Source: Lagopus muta
Lineage: Eukaryota; Chordata; Aves; Galliformes; Phasianidae
Reading direction: 5' to 3'
Length of the DNA stretch: 64,000 nt
Assembly (NCBI RefSeq): GCF_023343835.1
Contig: NC_064436.1
Span: 70,733,545-70,797,544 of the forward strand
Of the stretch, positions 1-15,265 are shown one piece after another. The position numbers and the translations under genes were made by a program. The notes under the pieces are model-generated. The model searched no databases and was not told the DNA's origin. It worked only from the letters and a program-made list of their open reading frames with translations. Within the stretch, counting starts at the first letter, position 1, and every line of letters begins with the position of its first letter.

Positions 1-1640
1 CACTGAGCAACCATTGGCCAGCCATTGATCAGCAGGTGGTCAACTACTGGCCAATCCATTGAGCAACCATTGGCCAACCATTGATCAGCACATGGTCAAC
101 CATTGGCCAACCATTGATCAGCACATGGTCAACCATTGGCCAACCATTGATCAGCACGTGGTCAAGTCTTGGCCAATCCATTGAGCACCCATGGGTCAAA
201 TGTTGGCCAACCCATTCATCAACTGTTGGTCAACCACTGGCCAACCCACTGATAGTTGATCAACCATTGGCCAACCATTGCTCAGCACGTGGTCAACTAT
301 TGGCCAATCCACTGATCAACCATTGGTCAACTATTGACCAATCCATTGAGCAACCATTGGCCAACCATTGATCAGCACGTGGTCAACTATTGGCCAATCC
401 ATTGAGCAATCATTGGTCAAATGTTGGCCAACCCATTCATCAACCATCGATCAACCATTGGCCAACTCGTTCATTGACTGTTGGCCAACCATTGGCCAAC
501 CCACTGATAGTTGGTCAACCATTGGCCAACCCACTGATCAGCAATTGGTCAACTGTTGGCCAACACATTGATCGACCATTGGCCAACCATTGGCCAACCC
601 ACTGATAGTTGGTCAACCATTGGCCAACCCACTGATCAGGAGTTGGCCAACCCTTTCATCAACTGCTGGCCAACCATTGGCCAACCATCGATCAGCATTG
701 GTCAAACTGCTGGCCAACCACTGGCCAACCACTGATCAGGAGCTGGTCAACTGTTGGCCAACCATTGGTCAACTCATTCATCAACTGCTGGCCAACCATT
801 GGCCACCCACTGATCAGCCATTGGTCAACTGTTGGCCAACCCATTCATTGACAGTCAGTCAACCATTAGCCAACACACTGATAGTTGGTCAACTATTGGC
901 CAACCCACTGAGCAACCATTGGCCAGCTACTGGCCAATCCGTTGATCCACAGCAGGTCAACCATTGGCCAACCCATTCATCAACTGTTGGTCAATCATTG
1001 GCCAACCCACTGAGCAGCAGTCGGTCAGCCATTGGACAACTCATTGATCAACCATTGGTCAACCACTGGCTAAGCCATTCGTCAACCATTGGTCAACTGT
1101 TGGCCAACACATTCATCAACTGTTGGCCCATGCATTGATCAACCATTGGTCTGTTGGCCAATCATTGGCCAACCCACTGATAGTTGGTCAACCATTGGCC
1201 AACCACTGATCAGCAATTGGTCAACTGTTGGTCAACCCATTCATCGACTGCTGGCCAACCATTGGTCAGACCACTGACCAGCAATTGTTCAACTGTTGGC
1301 CCATGCATTGATCAACCATTGGTCTTTTGGCCAATCATTGGCCAACCCACTGATAGTTGGTCAACCATTGGCCAACCCACTGATCAACAGTTGGCCAACC
1401 ATTGGCCAACCTGTTCATCAACTTCTGGCCAACCACTGGCCAACCGCTGATCAGCAATTGGTCAACCATTGGCCAACCCACTGATCAGGAGTTGGTCAAC
1501 TGTTGGTCAACCATTGGCCAACCCCCTGATCAACAGTTGGCCAACCATTGGTCAGCCCATTCATCAACTGCTGGCCAACCATTGGTCGGTCAATCCTTTC
1601 ACCAACTGCTGGCCAACCATTGTGACCCGTTGGCCAACCG
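1..1640. repeat. 11-bp minisatellite, higher order 33 bp
   Basis: Tandem repeat built from 11-base subunits such as CCATTGGCCAA, CCATTGATCAG and CACATGGTCAA, often grouped in threes (33 bp). Most subunits contain a small palindrome (TTGGCCAA or TTGATCAA). Because 33 is divisible by three, several frames stay open over hundreds of bases; these are not genes. It lies in the intron upstream of the last PAIP2B coding exon and runs off the window's left edge. Confidence 0.93.
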
Positions 1641-1663
1641 CCGGCCCCCCCCTTGTCTTCCAG

Positions 1664-1721
1664 ATCAAAAAGCACCTTGAACCCCGACGCCAAGGAGTTT
1701 GTGCCGGGCGTGAAGTACTGA
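1664..1721 (+). CDS. PAIP2B: PAIP2B terminal coding exon (PABP-interacting protein 2B, C-terminus)
   Basis: The last coding exon starts after a good acceptor (TTGTCTTCCAG, ending 1663) with the final base of a split codon. It then reads SKSTLNPDAKEFVPGVKY and stops at TGA 1719-1721. This is a PAM2 motif (LNPxAKEFxPG), the short peptide that binds the MLLE domain of poly(A)-binding protein. PAIP2 and PAIP2B are small translational repressors that displace PABP from mRNA tails. The SKS-LNPDAKEF-PG-KY ending fits PAIP2B better than PAIP2, which ends in GNI after KY. NAGK next door is also its neighbour on human 2p13, which supports the call. All earlier exons lie left of the window, beyond the minisatellite. 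I am confident of family and exon; the paralogue choice rests on 18 residues plus synteny. Confidence 0.85.
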
Positions 1722-2195
1722 GCGCCGCAGCCGAGCTGTGCGCCGCGGGAGGCTTTGCTGCGCAATGGAGTGGCTGCGCTGTGGCCCTTGGTGGGTTTTT
1801 CCTCTGTGATCATGACTTCGATGTCTTTTTCCATCTCCCCTCGTGCCGTCTCTCGGTTTTGGGCAGCTCTCTCGCTTTCTAGGACTCTCGCAGGCCTGAG
1901 CTCCATGCTGGAGCCCCTCTATGAATTTGGGCCGCACCACTGTTCCCTTCCCCTGGGATCCCCTGTAGGCCAGGCTGAGGCCGAGGGCACGGCGACCCCC
2001 AGCCCCAAATTCCTCCCTTGTCAGATAGATGCTGATGGATGGAGGCCAACGTGCTGGGACCCCCCAGGAGGGGTTGGGGGTCCAAAGTTGGGGGCAGGGG
2101 GGTTTATGGGGTTTGGGGGGATGCGCTTTGTGGAATGGGCCCAGCGCCGTCGCTCCGTTCCTTTCTCGGCGCAATAAAACCAAGGAGCTGCGGCC
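1722..2195 (+). other. PAIP2B: PAIP2B 3'UTR with poly(A) signal
   Basis: Non-repetitive sequence follows the PAIP2B stop, with a canonical AATAAA at 2173-2178. Cleavage would fall near 2190-2200. From there to about 2480 is G-rich unique DNA with a weak ATTAAA near 2448 (possible distal site) and no gene that I can recognise. Confidence 0.65.
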
Positions 2196-2489
2196 TCTGT
2201 CTCCCCATAGGGGCTGCAGGGGGGGGCTGGGGGCACCCTGTGCCGTGGGGCCGGGCAGGAGCCCCCCCTCCAACCCGTGGGGATGCAGGGGTTCCCTTCC
2301 ACACAGCGCTTTGGGTGGATGCTGCAGAACGGTGCTCAGCTCCCTGCCACCCCATGGCTGCGGCCCTGGGGGGCTCCCAGAGGGGGGGGGCTGGGCAATG
2401 GCGCAGGGCTGCTGGGGTTCTGCTGGTCCCCCCCCCCATCCCAAATATTAAACTCATTTAGGAGCTGAACAAATCCTCTTTGTCCTGGC

Positions 2490-5340
2490 AGGAAGCGCAG
2501 CCTGCGGCCATCGCCGCTTTCCTCTCCTTCCCTGCTATTTCCTCCCCTTCCCCATCATTTCCTCTCTTTTCCCCCATTATTTCCTCTCCCTCCCCCCATT
2601 ACTTCCTCCCCTTTCCCCATTATTATTTCCTCTCCTTTTCCCCCATTATTTCAACCCCTCTTCCCCCCTTTATTTCCTACCCTTTCCCCATTATTTCCTG
2701 TCCTTCCCCCATTATTTCCTCCCTTTTCCCCATTATTTTCTCCCTTTTCCCCCATTATTTCCTCTCCTTTCCTCTTTATTTCCTCTCTTTTCCTCTTTAT
2801 TTCCTCTCCTTTTCCCCCATTACTTCCTCTCTTTTCCCCATTATTATTTCCATTCCCTCCCCCATTATTTCCTCTCCTTTTCCCCCATTATTTTCCTCCC
2901 CTCTTTCCCCCTTTATTTTCCTCTCCTTTCCTCATTATTATTTCCTGCCCTTTAGCCATTATTATTTCCTTTCCCTCCCTCATTATTTCCTCTTTTCCCC
3001 CCATTATTTCCTCTCTTTTTCCCCATTATTATTTCCTTTCCTTCCTCCATTATTTCCTCTCCTTTTCCCCATTATTTCCTCTCCCTCCCCTATTATTTCC
3101 CCCTTTCCCCATTATTTCCTCTCTTTCCCCCATTATTTCCTCTCTTTTCCCCATTATTATTTCCTTTCCTTCCCCCATTGTTTCCTCTCCTTTTCCCTCA
3201 TTATTTCCTCTTTTCCCCCCATTATTTCCTCCCCTTTCCCATTATTTCCTCTCCCTCCTCCATTATTTCCTCTCTTTTCCCCCATTATTTCCTCTCCTTT
3301 TCCCCCATTATTTCCTCTCCCTCCCCCATTATTTCCTCCCCTTTCCCCATTATTATTTCCTTTCTTTCCTCCATTACTTCCTCCCCTTTTCCCTCATTAT
3401 TTCCTCTTTTCCCCATTATTTCCTTCCCTTTTCCCCTATTATTTCCTCTCCCTCCCCCATTACTTCCTCTGTTTTCCCCATTATTATTTCCTTTCCTTCC
3501 TCCATTATTTCCTCCCCTTTCCCCATTATTTCCTCTCCTTCCCATTATTTCCCCTCCCTTTCCACATTATTTCCTCTCCCTCCTCCATTATTTCCTCTCT
3601 TTTCCCCCATTATTTCCTCCCCTTATCCCCCATTATTTCCTCTCTTTTTCCCCCATTATTTCCTGTCCTTCCCCTGCTATTTCCTCCCTTTCCCCATTAT
3701 TATTTCCTCTCCCTCCCCCATTATTTCCTCTCCTTTTCCCCCATTATTTCCTCCCCTCTTCCCCCCTTTATTTCCTCTCCTTTCCTCATTATTATTTCCT
3801 GCCCTTAGCCATTATTATTTCCTTTCCCTCCCCCATTATTTCCTCCCCTTTCCCCATTATTATTTCCTCTCCTTCCCGTTATTTCCCCTCCTTTCCCCAT
3901 TATTTCCTCTCCCTCCCTCATTATTTCCTCTTTTCCCCCATTATTTCCTCTCATTTTCCCCCATTATTTCCTCACCCTCCCCTATTATTTCCCGCCTTTC
4001 CCCATTATTTCCTCTCCCTCCCCCATTACTTCCTCTCTTTCCCCATTCTTATTTACTTTCCCTCCTCCATTATTTCCTCTCTTTTCCCCCATTATTTCCT
4101 CTCCCTCCTCCATTATTTCCTCTCCTTTTCCCCCATTATTCCTCTCCTCCTCCACTATTTCCTCTCCTTTTCCCCCATTATTTCCTCCCTTTCCCCATTA
4201 TTTCCTCTCTTTCCCATTATTTCCCCTCCTTTCCACATTATTTCTCTCCCTCCTCTATTATTTCCTCTTTTTTTCCCCCATTATTTCCATTTCTTCTCCT
4301 TTTCCCCCATTATTTCCTCTCCCTCCCCCATTATTTCCTCTCTTTTCCCATTATTATTTCTTTTCCTTCCCCCATTATTTCCTCTCCTTCCCCCGTTATT
4401 TCCTCTCCTTTTCCCCTATTATTTCCTCTCCCTCCCCCATTACTTCCTCTGTTTTCCCCATTATTATTTCCTTTCCTTCCTCCATTATTTTCCTCTCCTA
4501 TTCCCCCGTTATTTCCTCTCCTTTCCCCATTATTTCCTCTCATTTTCCCCCATTATTTCCTTTCCCTCCCCCATTATTTCCTCTCCTTTTCCCCATTATT
4601 TCCTCACCCTCCCCTATTATTTCCCCCCATTTCCCCATTATTTCCTCTCCCTCCTCCATTACTTCCTCTCTTTCCCCATTCTTATTTACTTTCCCTCCCC
4701 CACTATTTCCCCTCCTTTCCCCATTATTATTTCCTTTCCTTCCCCCATTATTTCCTCTCCCTCCCCCATTATTTCCTCCCCTTTCCCCATTATTATTTCC
4801 TCTCCTTCCCGTTATTTCCCCTCCTTTCCCCATTATTTCCTCTCCCTCCCTCATTATTTCCTCTTTTCCCCATTATTTCCTCCCCTTTTCCCCCATTATT
4901 TCCTCCCCTTTTCCCCACTGTTTCCCCTCCTTTCCCCATTATTATTTCCTCTCCTTTCCCCATCATTTCCCCCCCTTTTCCCCCCATTATTTCCCCTCCC
5001 CCTCCACCCCCCCTCTTTTTCTATTTTCCTCTCCTCCTTCCTCTTTCCCCCCCCCTTCTGTTTCCCCTCAGCCACATCCCCCCCTCCTCCCCCCATAGCC
5101 CCCCTCACCCCCCCCACCCCCCCCACCCCCCCCAGCCCCACTCCTCCCCCTCCCCTTCCCACCAGCCCCCCCCCCATTTCCCCCCCCCCATCACAAAGCG
5201 CTCACTACAAAATTCCACATTTATGACCCAAACACGACACAATTCAGCCCAAACCACCCCTGGGGGGGCAGCATCCCCCCCTTCCCCCCCATCCCCCCCT
5301 TCCCCCCCCCTTTCCTCCCCCATCCCCCCCTTTCCCCTTC
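2490..5340. repeat. Polypyrimidine minisatellite between convergent genes
   Basis: About 2.5 kb of degenerate tandem units around CCCATTATTTCCTCTCC (roughly 20-24 bp), almost purely C and T on the + strand apart from the ATTATT core. It passes after about 5010 into C-run-rich DNA up to the NAGK stop. Long open frames rich in Phe, Pro, Leu and Ser (+) or Gly, Asn and Glu (-) are repeat artefacts. A run this long could form triplex DNA. Confidence 0.93.
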
Positions 5341-5345
5341 CAGCC

Positions 5346-6032
5346 CTAGAAGCGATGCGTGTAGAAGACATCAGTGTTGCTGCCGTAATCCAGAGGCAAT
5401 TTGTGCCCCACGTGCCGGGCCCCCAGGCTGGCGCCCCCCCAGCGCCGAGGAATGGCGCAGCCGCAGGAGGCTGAAATGGGACAAAGCCGCCATGGATTCC
5501 CCCCCCCGGGCTCCAACCAACGCCTGCACGAAGCCTGGAGCGGAAGGAGGGATGCTGTGTATGGGGAGGGGGCTACAGGGGCCCCCCCAGCCACGCACCC
5601 CCAATCCCCCCCCCCCTCCAGCTCACCTTCTCTCATCAGCTCCCAGCTCTTCCAGACGGAGCCGACGCAGACGATGGGGAGCCCCAGCTCCCCCTGGAAC
5701 AGGCTCTGAATGGGGGGGGATTGAGGGGGGGAAATGGGGCCAAAAGCCTCCCCCCATTCCCCCCCATGTTGGGGGGGTCGAGGGGTGGGAAATGGGGCCA
5801 GAAGCCTCCCCCCCATTCCCCCCCATGTTGGGGGGTCGAGGGGGGGGAAATGGGGCCAGAAGCCTCCCCCCATGGGGGGTGCTGGGTCTGAAGGCAGGAT
5901 GGGGGCTGCCCCCCACCCCCCCAGTGCCACTCACCTCATCCACGCGGGGCAGCACGGCCAGCACATGGCGGGCCAGCAGCTCCCCGGCCTGCAGGAAGAG
6001 GTGGCGGCACAGCGCGTCCCCAGCCTGGGCAC
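5346..6032 (-). CDS. NAGK: NAGK, N-acetylglucosamine kinase, last three exons; one-base frame disagreement
   Basis: Three minus-strand exons with consensus splice sites: 6032-5935 (GAQAGDALCRHLF, AGELLARH), 5705-5627 (FQGELGLPIVCVGSVWKSW) and 5534-5346 (GFVQALVG, LRHSSALGG, ASLGARHVGHKLPLDYGS). They line up with the C-terminal part of mammalian N-acetylglucosamine kinase, the cytosolic ATP-dependent enzyme that salvages GlcNAc to GlcNAc-6-phosphate. The GLPI-CVGSVWKSWEL and LRHSSALGGASLGARH blocks are diagnostic. Oddity: in the last exon the frame is correct up to LRHSSALGG and then shifts by one base, because a homopolymer at 5434-5440 has seven C where six would keep the frame. The exon is 189 nt where 188 fit, with stop TAG at 5348-5346. 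A consensus error is the likeliest cause; a real mutation is possible. The 5' exons should lie at higher coordinates but only minisatellite and the N gap are there. No AATAAA is seen downstream, only a CATAAA variant near 5220. Confidence 0.9.
5725..5875. repeat. Short tandem repeat in a NAGK intron
   Basis: Nearly three copies of a unit of about 57-60 bp carrying AAATGGGGCCA, AGCCTCCCCCCATTC and ATGTTGGGGGGTCGAGG. It lies wholly between NAGK exons 5627-5705 and 5935-6032. Confidence 0.8.
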
Positions 6033-6099
6033 CTGGGGGGGGGGAAGGGGTCCTGAGCAACGGCTGGACCCCCACCATGGACTGAGGGTCACCTGATGG

Positions 6100-9000
6100 C
6101 TGAGGGAGGGATCTGCATCATGGAACGAGGGGCAGCCGTGGGTGCCCAAATAGAATTGCGGGATCAGCGTGGATGGGCAGCAAGAACCAAGGGAGAACTG
6201 GGGATCTGCACTGCAAGGAGCCAAGGAGATCCATGGATCCACACTGAGAGCCAAGGGAAAACCAGGGATCCACACTGAGAACCAAGGACATCGATGGATC
6301 CCCACTGAGAGCCAAGGGATCAGCATGGATGGGCACCAAGAACTAAGGGAGAACTGGGGATCTGCATCGTGAGGAGCCAAGGAGATCCATGGATCCCCAC
6401 TGAGAGCCAAGGGACATCGATGGATCCCAGCATGAGCCAAAGGACAAACCATGGATCCTCACCAAGATCCCCACCACCAGATCCCCATCAAGAGCCAAGG
6501 GACAACTACAGAGCTCCACTGAAAGCCAAGGGACAACTGTGGATCCCCTCTGAGATCCATGGGACGACCACGGATCCCCTTCAAGAATCGAAGGATGGAT
6601 CCCCAGTGAGAACCAAGGGATCAGCATGGATGGGCACGAAGAACCAAGGGAGAACTGGGGATCTGCACTGTGAGGAGCCAAGGAGATCCATGGATCCCCA
6701 CTGAGAGCCAAGGGAAAACCAGGGATCCACACTGAGAACCAAGGGACATCAATGGATCCCCACTGAGAGACAAGGGACAACCATGGATGCCCACCAAGAT
6801 CCCCACTGCTGGATCCCCACCACGAATCAAGGGACAACTGTGGGTCCCAGCCATGAGCCAAGGATAGCCACAGATCCCCACCAAGAGCCACAGGATGACC
6901 AGGGATCCCCTTTGAGAGCCAAAGAATGGATCCCTACTGAGAACCAGGGGACGACCACGGATCCCAGCATGAGCCAAAGGACATCCGTGGATCCTCACCA
7001 AGATCCCCCACCACCAGATCCCCATCAAGAGCCAAAGGACAACAGAGCTCCACTGAAAGCCAAGGGACAACTGTGGATCCCCACTGAGATCCATGGGACG
7101 ACCATGGATCCCCTTCAAGAATCGAAGGATGGATCCGCACCGAGAACCAAGGGATCAGCATGGATGGCACCCAGAACCAAGGAGAACTGGGGATCTGCAC
7201 TGCGAGGAGCCAAGGAGATCCATGGATCCCCACTGAGAGCCAAGGGAAAACCAGGGATCCACACTGAGAACCAAGGGACAACCAGGGATCCACACTGAGA
7301 GACAAGGGACAACCATGGATGCCCACCAAGATCCCCACTGCTGGATCCCCACCACGAATCAAGGGACAACTGTGGATCCCCCCTGAGATCCGACCATGGA
7401 TCCCCTTCAAGAACCAAAGGATGGATCTGCACTGAGAACCAAGGGATCAGCATGGATGGGCACCAAGAACCAAGGGAGAACTGGGGATCTGCACTGTGAG
7501 GAGCCAAGGAGATCCATGGATCCGCACTGAGAGCCAAGGGACAACCAGGGATCCACACTGAGAACCAAGGGACATCGATGGATCCACACTGAGAATCAAG
7601 GGACAACCATGGATCTCCACCATGAGCGAAAGGACAACCATGGATCCTCACCAAGATCCCCACCACCAGATCCCCATCAAGAGCCAAAGGACAGCAGAGC
7701 TCCACTGAAAGCGAAGGAGATCCATGGATCCCCACTGAGATCTATGGGACGACCATGGATCCCCTTCAAGAACCAAAGAATGGATCCCCAGTGAGAACCC
7801 CGGGATCAGTGTGGATGGGCACCAAGAACCAGGGGAGAACTGGAGATCTGCACCATGAGGAACCAAGGAGATGCATGGATCCCCACTGAGAGCCAAGGGA
7901 CATCAATGGATCCACACTGAGAGGGCAAGGGGACAACCATGGATGCCCACCAAGATCCCCACTGCTGGATCCCCACCACGAATCAAGGGACAACTGTGGA
8001 TCCCCACTGAGATCCGACCATGGATCCCCTTCAAGAACCAAAGAATGGATCTGCACTGAGAGCCAAGGATCAGCGTGGATGGGCACCAAGAACCAAGGGA
8101 GAACTGGGGAGCTGCACTGCAAGGAGCCAAGGAGATCCATGGATCCCCACTGAGAACCAAGGGACATCGATGGATCCCCACTGAAAACCAAGGGACATCG
8201 ATGGATCCCCACTGAGAGACAAGGGACAACCATGGATCCCAGCATGAGCCAAAGGACAACCATGGATCGTCACCAAGATCCCCACCACCAGATCCCCATC
8301 AAGAGCCAAAGGACAGCAGAGCTCCACTGAAAGCGAAGGAGATCCATGGATCCCCACTGAGATCCGACCATGGATCCCCTTCAAGAACCAAAGGATGGAT
8401 CTGCACTGAGAACCAAGGGATCAGCGTGGATGGGCACCAAGAACTGAGGGGGAACTGGGGATCTGCACTGCAAGGAGCCAAGGAGATCCATGGATCCCCA
8501 CTGAGAGCCAAGGGAGAACCAGGGATCCCCACTGAGAGCCAAGGGACAACCAGGGATCCCCACCAAGATCCCCACTGCTGGATCCCCACCACGAATCAAG
8601 GGACAACTGTGGGTCCCAGCCATGAGCCAAGGATAGCCACAGATCCCCACCAAGAGCCACAGGATGGCCAGGGATCCCCTTTGAGAGCCAAAGAATGGAT
8701 CCCTACTGAGAACCAGGGGACGACCACGGATCCCAGCATGAGCCAAAGGACAACCATGGATCCTCACCGAGATCCCCACCACCAGATCCCCACCAGGAGC
8801 CAAAGGACAACAGAGCTCCACTGAGAACCAAGGCACAACCAGGGATCCCCACCATGAGCCAAGGGACATCGATGGATCTCCACCAAGATCCCCACTCATT
8901 GCTGGATCCCACCACGAACCAAGGGACAACTGTGGATCCCAGCCATGAGCCAAAGGACATCCGTGGATCCTCACCAAGGTCCCAACCACCAGATCCCCAC

Positions 9001-9180
9001 CAGGAGCCAAAGGACAACTACAGAGCTCCACTAAGAGCCAAGGGACAGCCATGGATCCCCACCATGAGTGAAAGGATGTCCGTGGATCCTCACTGACAAT
9101 CAAGGGACATCCATGGATCTCCACCAAGATCCCCACTACTGGATCCCCACCACGAACCGAGAGACAACTGTGGATCCCAC
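6100..9180. repeat. GGATCC-rich minisatellite with higher-order structure
   Basis: Tandem units of about 30-36 bp around GGATCCCCACTGAGAGCCAA and AGGGACAACCATGGATCC. Blocks of several hundred bases recur: the segment with CACCACCAGATCCCCATCAA and CAGAGCTCCACTGA returns near 6470, 7010, 7660, 8285 and 8775, giving an irregular higher-order period of about 0.5-0.65 kb. Open frames through it are artefacts. It is cut on the right by the N gap. Confidence 0.93.
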
Positions 9181-9680
9181 NNNNNNNNNNNNNNNNNNNN
9201 NNNNNNNNNNNNNNNNNNNNNNNNNNNNNNNNNNNNNNNNNNNNNNNNNNNNNNNNNNNNNNNNNNNNNNNNNNNNNNNNNNNNNNNNNNNNNNNNNNNN
9301 NNNNNNNNNNNNNNNNNNNNNNNNNNNNNNNNNNNNNNNNNNNNNNNNNNNNNNNNNNNNNNNNNNNNNNNNNNNNNNNNNNNNNNNNNNNNNNNNNNNN
9401 NNNNNNNNNNNNNNNNNNNNNNNNNNNNNNNNNNNNNNNNNNNNNNNNNNNNNNNNNNNNNNNNNNNNNNNNNNNNNNNNNNNNNNNNNNNNNNNNNNNN
9501 NNNNNNNNNNNNNNNNNNNNNNNNNNNNNNNNNNNNNNNNNNNNNNNNNNNNNNNNNNNNNNNNNNNNNNNNNNNNNNNNNNNNNNNNNNNNNNNNNNNN
9601 NNNNNNNNNNNNNNNNNNNNNNNNNNNNNNNNNNNNNNNNNNNNNNNNNNNNNNNNNNNNNNNNNNNNNNNNNNNNNNNN
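9181..9680. other. Assembly gap (500 N)
   Basis: Exactly 500 undetermined bases, a round number that suggests a placeholder of unknown true size. The flanking satellites differ (GGATCC-type on the left, G-rich GGGTTTGGG-type on the right). The missing 5' exons of both NAGK (-) and EBF4 (+) should lie here. Confidence 0.99.
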
Positions 9681-10340
9681 CGTGGGGATGGGGTAGGGTT
9701 GGGTTTGGGTTTGGGATGGGGTGCATGGGAACTGGGTAGGGTTGGGGTTTGGGATGGGGTGTATGGGGATGGGGTAGGGTTGGGGTTTGGGTTTGGGACA
9801 GGGTGCATGGGGACAGGGTGCATGGGGATGGGGTAGGGTTGGGGTTTGGGTTTGGGACAGGGTGCATGGGAACTGGGTAGGGTTGGGGTTTGGGATGGGG
9901 TGTATGGGGACGGGATGCATGGGACAGGATAGGGTTTGTGTTTGGGACAGGGTGCATGGGACGGGGTAGAGTTTGAAGACAGGATTTGGGGGCAGGGTGA
10001 ATGAGGACACGGTAGGGTTGGGGTTTGGGGACAGGATTTGTGGGCAGGTTGAATGGGGACGGGGGGTAGGGTTGGGGTTTGGGGGACAAGATGTGGGGGC
10101 AGGGTGTATGGAGGCAGGGTAGGAGTTTAGGGACAGGGTTTGGGGACATGGAAGGATTTGGGGACAAGGTGTGTGTGGGGGACAGGTTGGGGTTGCATTT
10201 GGGGTAGAGGACAGGGGTCTGAGGACTGGGTGTATGGCAGCTGGGTGTGGGGTCAGATAGGGTCTGAGTGTGGGGGGATTGGGAAGGGTGTATGGGGACA
10301 GGATGTGGTTTGGGGGCACAGTAGGGCCGTGTCTCAGGAA
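9681..10340. repeat. G-rich minisatellite (GGGTAGGGTTGGGGTTTGGG type)
   Basis: Tandem units mixing GGGTAGGGTT, GGGGTTTGGG and GACAGGGTGCATGGGG, decaying rightwards. The G strand resembles a degenerate telomere and could form G-quadruplexes, but TTAGGG is not maintained. From about 10340 to 10569 the sequence is unique and leads into EBF4. Confidence 0.9.
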
Positions 10341-10409
10341 GGCCAGCAGGGATGGGCTGGGGGTGGGCTGGGGGTTGTGGGGTCTCAAAATCTCTATGGG
10401 CACCCATAA

Positions 10410-13345
<2,936 letters not shown>

Positions 13346-13790
13346 TGGGGACGGGGCCCAGGAGCACCGTGGTGCCGCAGCCCCCAGCGCCACCATCCCC
13401 CCTCTGTCTCTCACAGCCGTGCCCAGGCTCCTCGTGCCGCCCTGAGCAGCAGCCGTGGATGGGACCGAGCGCAACCCACGCTTGGGGCCGGGGGCTCAGG
13501 GGTCGGGACCCCCGTCTCCAGCTGCCCACAGTGCTATGGGGCAGTGGGGTGATGCTGCATGGGGCAGTGGGAGGGGGCGGCGGGCTCAGATCTCGGCTCT
13601 GCCACATGACTGAACCAAACCCTCCGAGTTCAGCCCCCAAAACGCCCCATAGCCGTGGAGATCTGCGGTGACACTGCCCACAGTGGGACACCACACAGAG
13701 GGGGGCGCCACGGTGGGAAGCTCCGCTGTGGGGCGGTTTGGGGCGGGATGCTCCGCAATGGGGTGTTGTGTGGGGGGACAGCGCATGGCG
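13346..13790. other. Region downstream of the EBF4 stop
   Basis: Unique GC-rich DNA following the EBF4 stop codon. I see no AATAAA and no convincing coding sequence. It is probably EBF4 3'UTR or an intron before an alternative terminal exon. Confidence 0.4.
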
Positions 13791-13794
13791 GGAC

Positions 13795-15265
13795 GCCCCA
13801 TGGCAGGACGTTTCATTATGGGATGCTCCATTTGGGGTTGCTCCATGTTGGGATGCTCCATCATGGGATGTTCCACGTTGGGATGCTCCATGGTGGGATG
13901 CTCCATCATGGGATGCTCCCTTTGGGGACACTTCACATTGGGATGTTCCATCATGGGATGCTTCCTTTGGGGTTGCTCCATGTTGGGACGCTCCATCATG
14001 GGATGCTCCCTTTAGGGATGCTTCACACTGGGATATTCCATCACGGGATGCTCCCTTTGGGGATGCTTCACATTGGGATGCTCCCTTTGGGGTTGCTCCA
14101 CATTGGGATGTTCTGTGTTGAGATATTCTATCATGGAATGCTCCATGTTGGGACGCTCCATCATGGGATGCTGCCTTTGTCGTTGCTCCACATCGGGATG
14201 TTCCATCAAGGGATGTTCCATGTTAGGATGCTCCATGGTGGGATGTTCTGTCATGGGATGCTCCATGTTGGGACGCTCCATCATGGGATGCTCCATCGTG
14301 GGATGCTCCCTTTAGGGTTGCTTCACATTGGGATGTTCCATCATGGGATGCTCCCGTTGGGGATGCTCCATGGTGGGATGCTCCACATTGGGATGCTCCA
14401 TGTCGGGATGCTCCATCAAGGGACGTTCCACATTAGGATGCTCCATGGTGGGATGTTCCATCAAGGGAAGTTCCATGTTGGGATGCTCCATGGTGGGATG
14501 TTCTGTCATGGGATGCTCCATGTTGGGACGCTCCATCATGGGATATTCCCTTTAGGGATGCTTCACATTGGGATGTTCCATTATGGGATGCTCCCTTTGG
14601 GGTTGCTTCACATTGGGACACTCCATCATGCTTCCTTTGTTGTTGCTCCATGTCAGGATGTTCCATCAAGGGACGTTCCACTTTGGGATGCTCCATCATG
14701 GGATGCTCCATCAAGGGATGTTCCCTTTGGGGTTGCTCCATGGTGGGATGTTCCATGTTGGGATGTTCCATCATGGGATGCTTCCTTTGCGGACGCTTCA
14801 CATTGGGGTGTTCCATCACGGGATGCTCCCTTTGTTGTTGCTCCATGTTGGGATGTTCTGTGGTGAGATATTCTATCATGGAATGCTCCATGTTGGGACG
14901 CTCCATCATGGGATATTCCCTTTAGGGATGCTTCACATTGGGATGTTCCATCACGGGATGCTCCCTTTGTTGTTGCTCCATGTCAGGATGTTCCATCAAG
15001 GGACGTTCCATGTTGGGATGTTCTGTGGTGAGATATTCTATCATGGGATGCTCCATGTTGGGACACTCCATCATGGGATGCTCCCTTTGTTGTTGCTCCA
15101 CATCGGGATGTTCCATCAAGGGACTTTCCACATTGGGATGCTCCACGTTGGGATGCTCCATCACGGGATGCTCCCTTTGGGGTTGCTCCACAATGGGATG
15201 CTCCATGTTGGGACGCTCCATTATGGGATGCTCCCTATGGGGATGCTCCACAGCAGGCCGCCCCA
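13795..15265. repeat. 15-bp minisatellite (ATGCTCCATCATGGG type)
   Basis: About 1.47 kb of 15-base units alternating among ATGCTCCATCATGGG, ATGCTCCATGTTGGG and ATGCTCCCTTTGGGG, with longer blocks repeating. Since 15 is a multiple of three, open frames of up to 400 codons exist on both strands (Gly/Met/Leu/His on +, Met/Glu/His/Pro on -); they are repeat artefacts. Confidence 0.93.

Noticed and set aside
2480-5226. Open frames of 442 and 682 codons
   Set aside because: They are translations of the polypyrimidine minisatellite; composition is Phe, Ser, Pro, Leu, Ile and Tyr only.
13655-15260. Open frames of up to 400 codons on both strands
   Set aside because: They follow the 15-bp repeat period exactly, lack non-repetitive sequence and exist in several frames at once.
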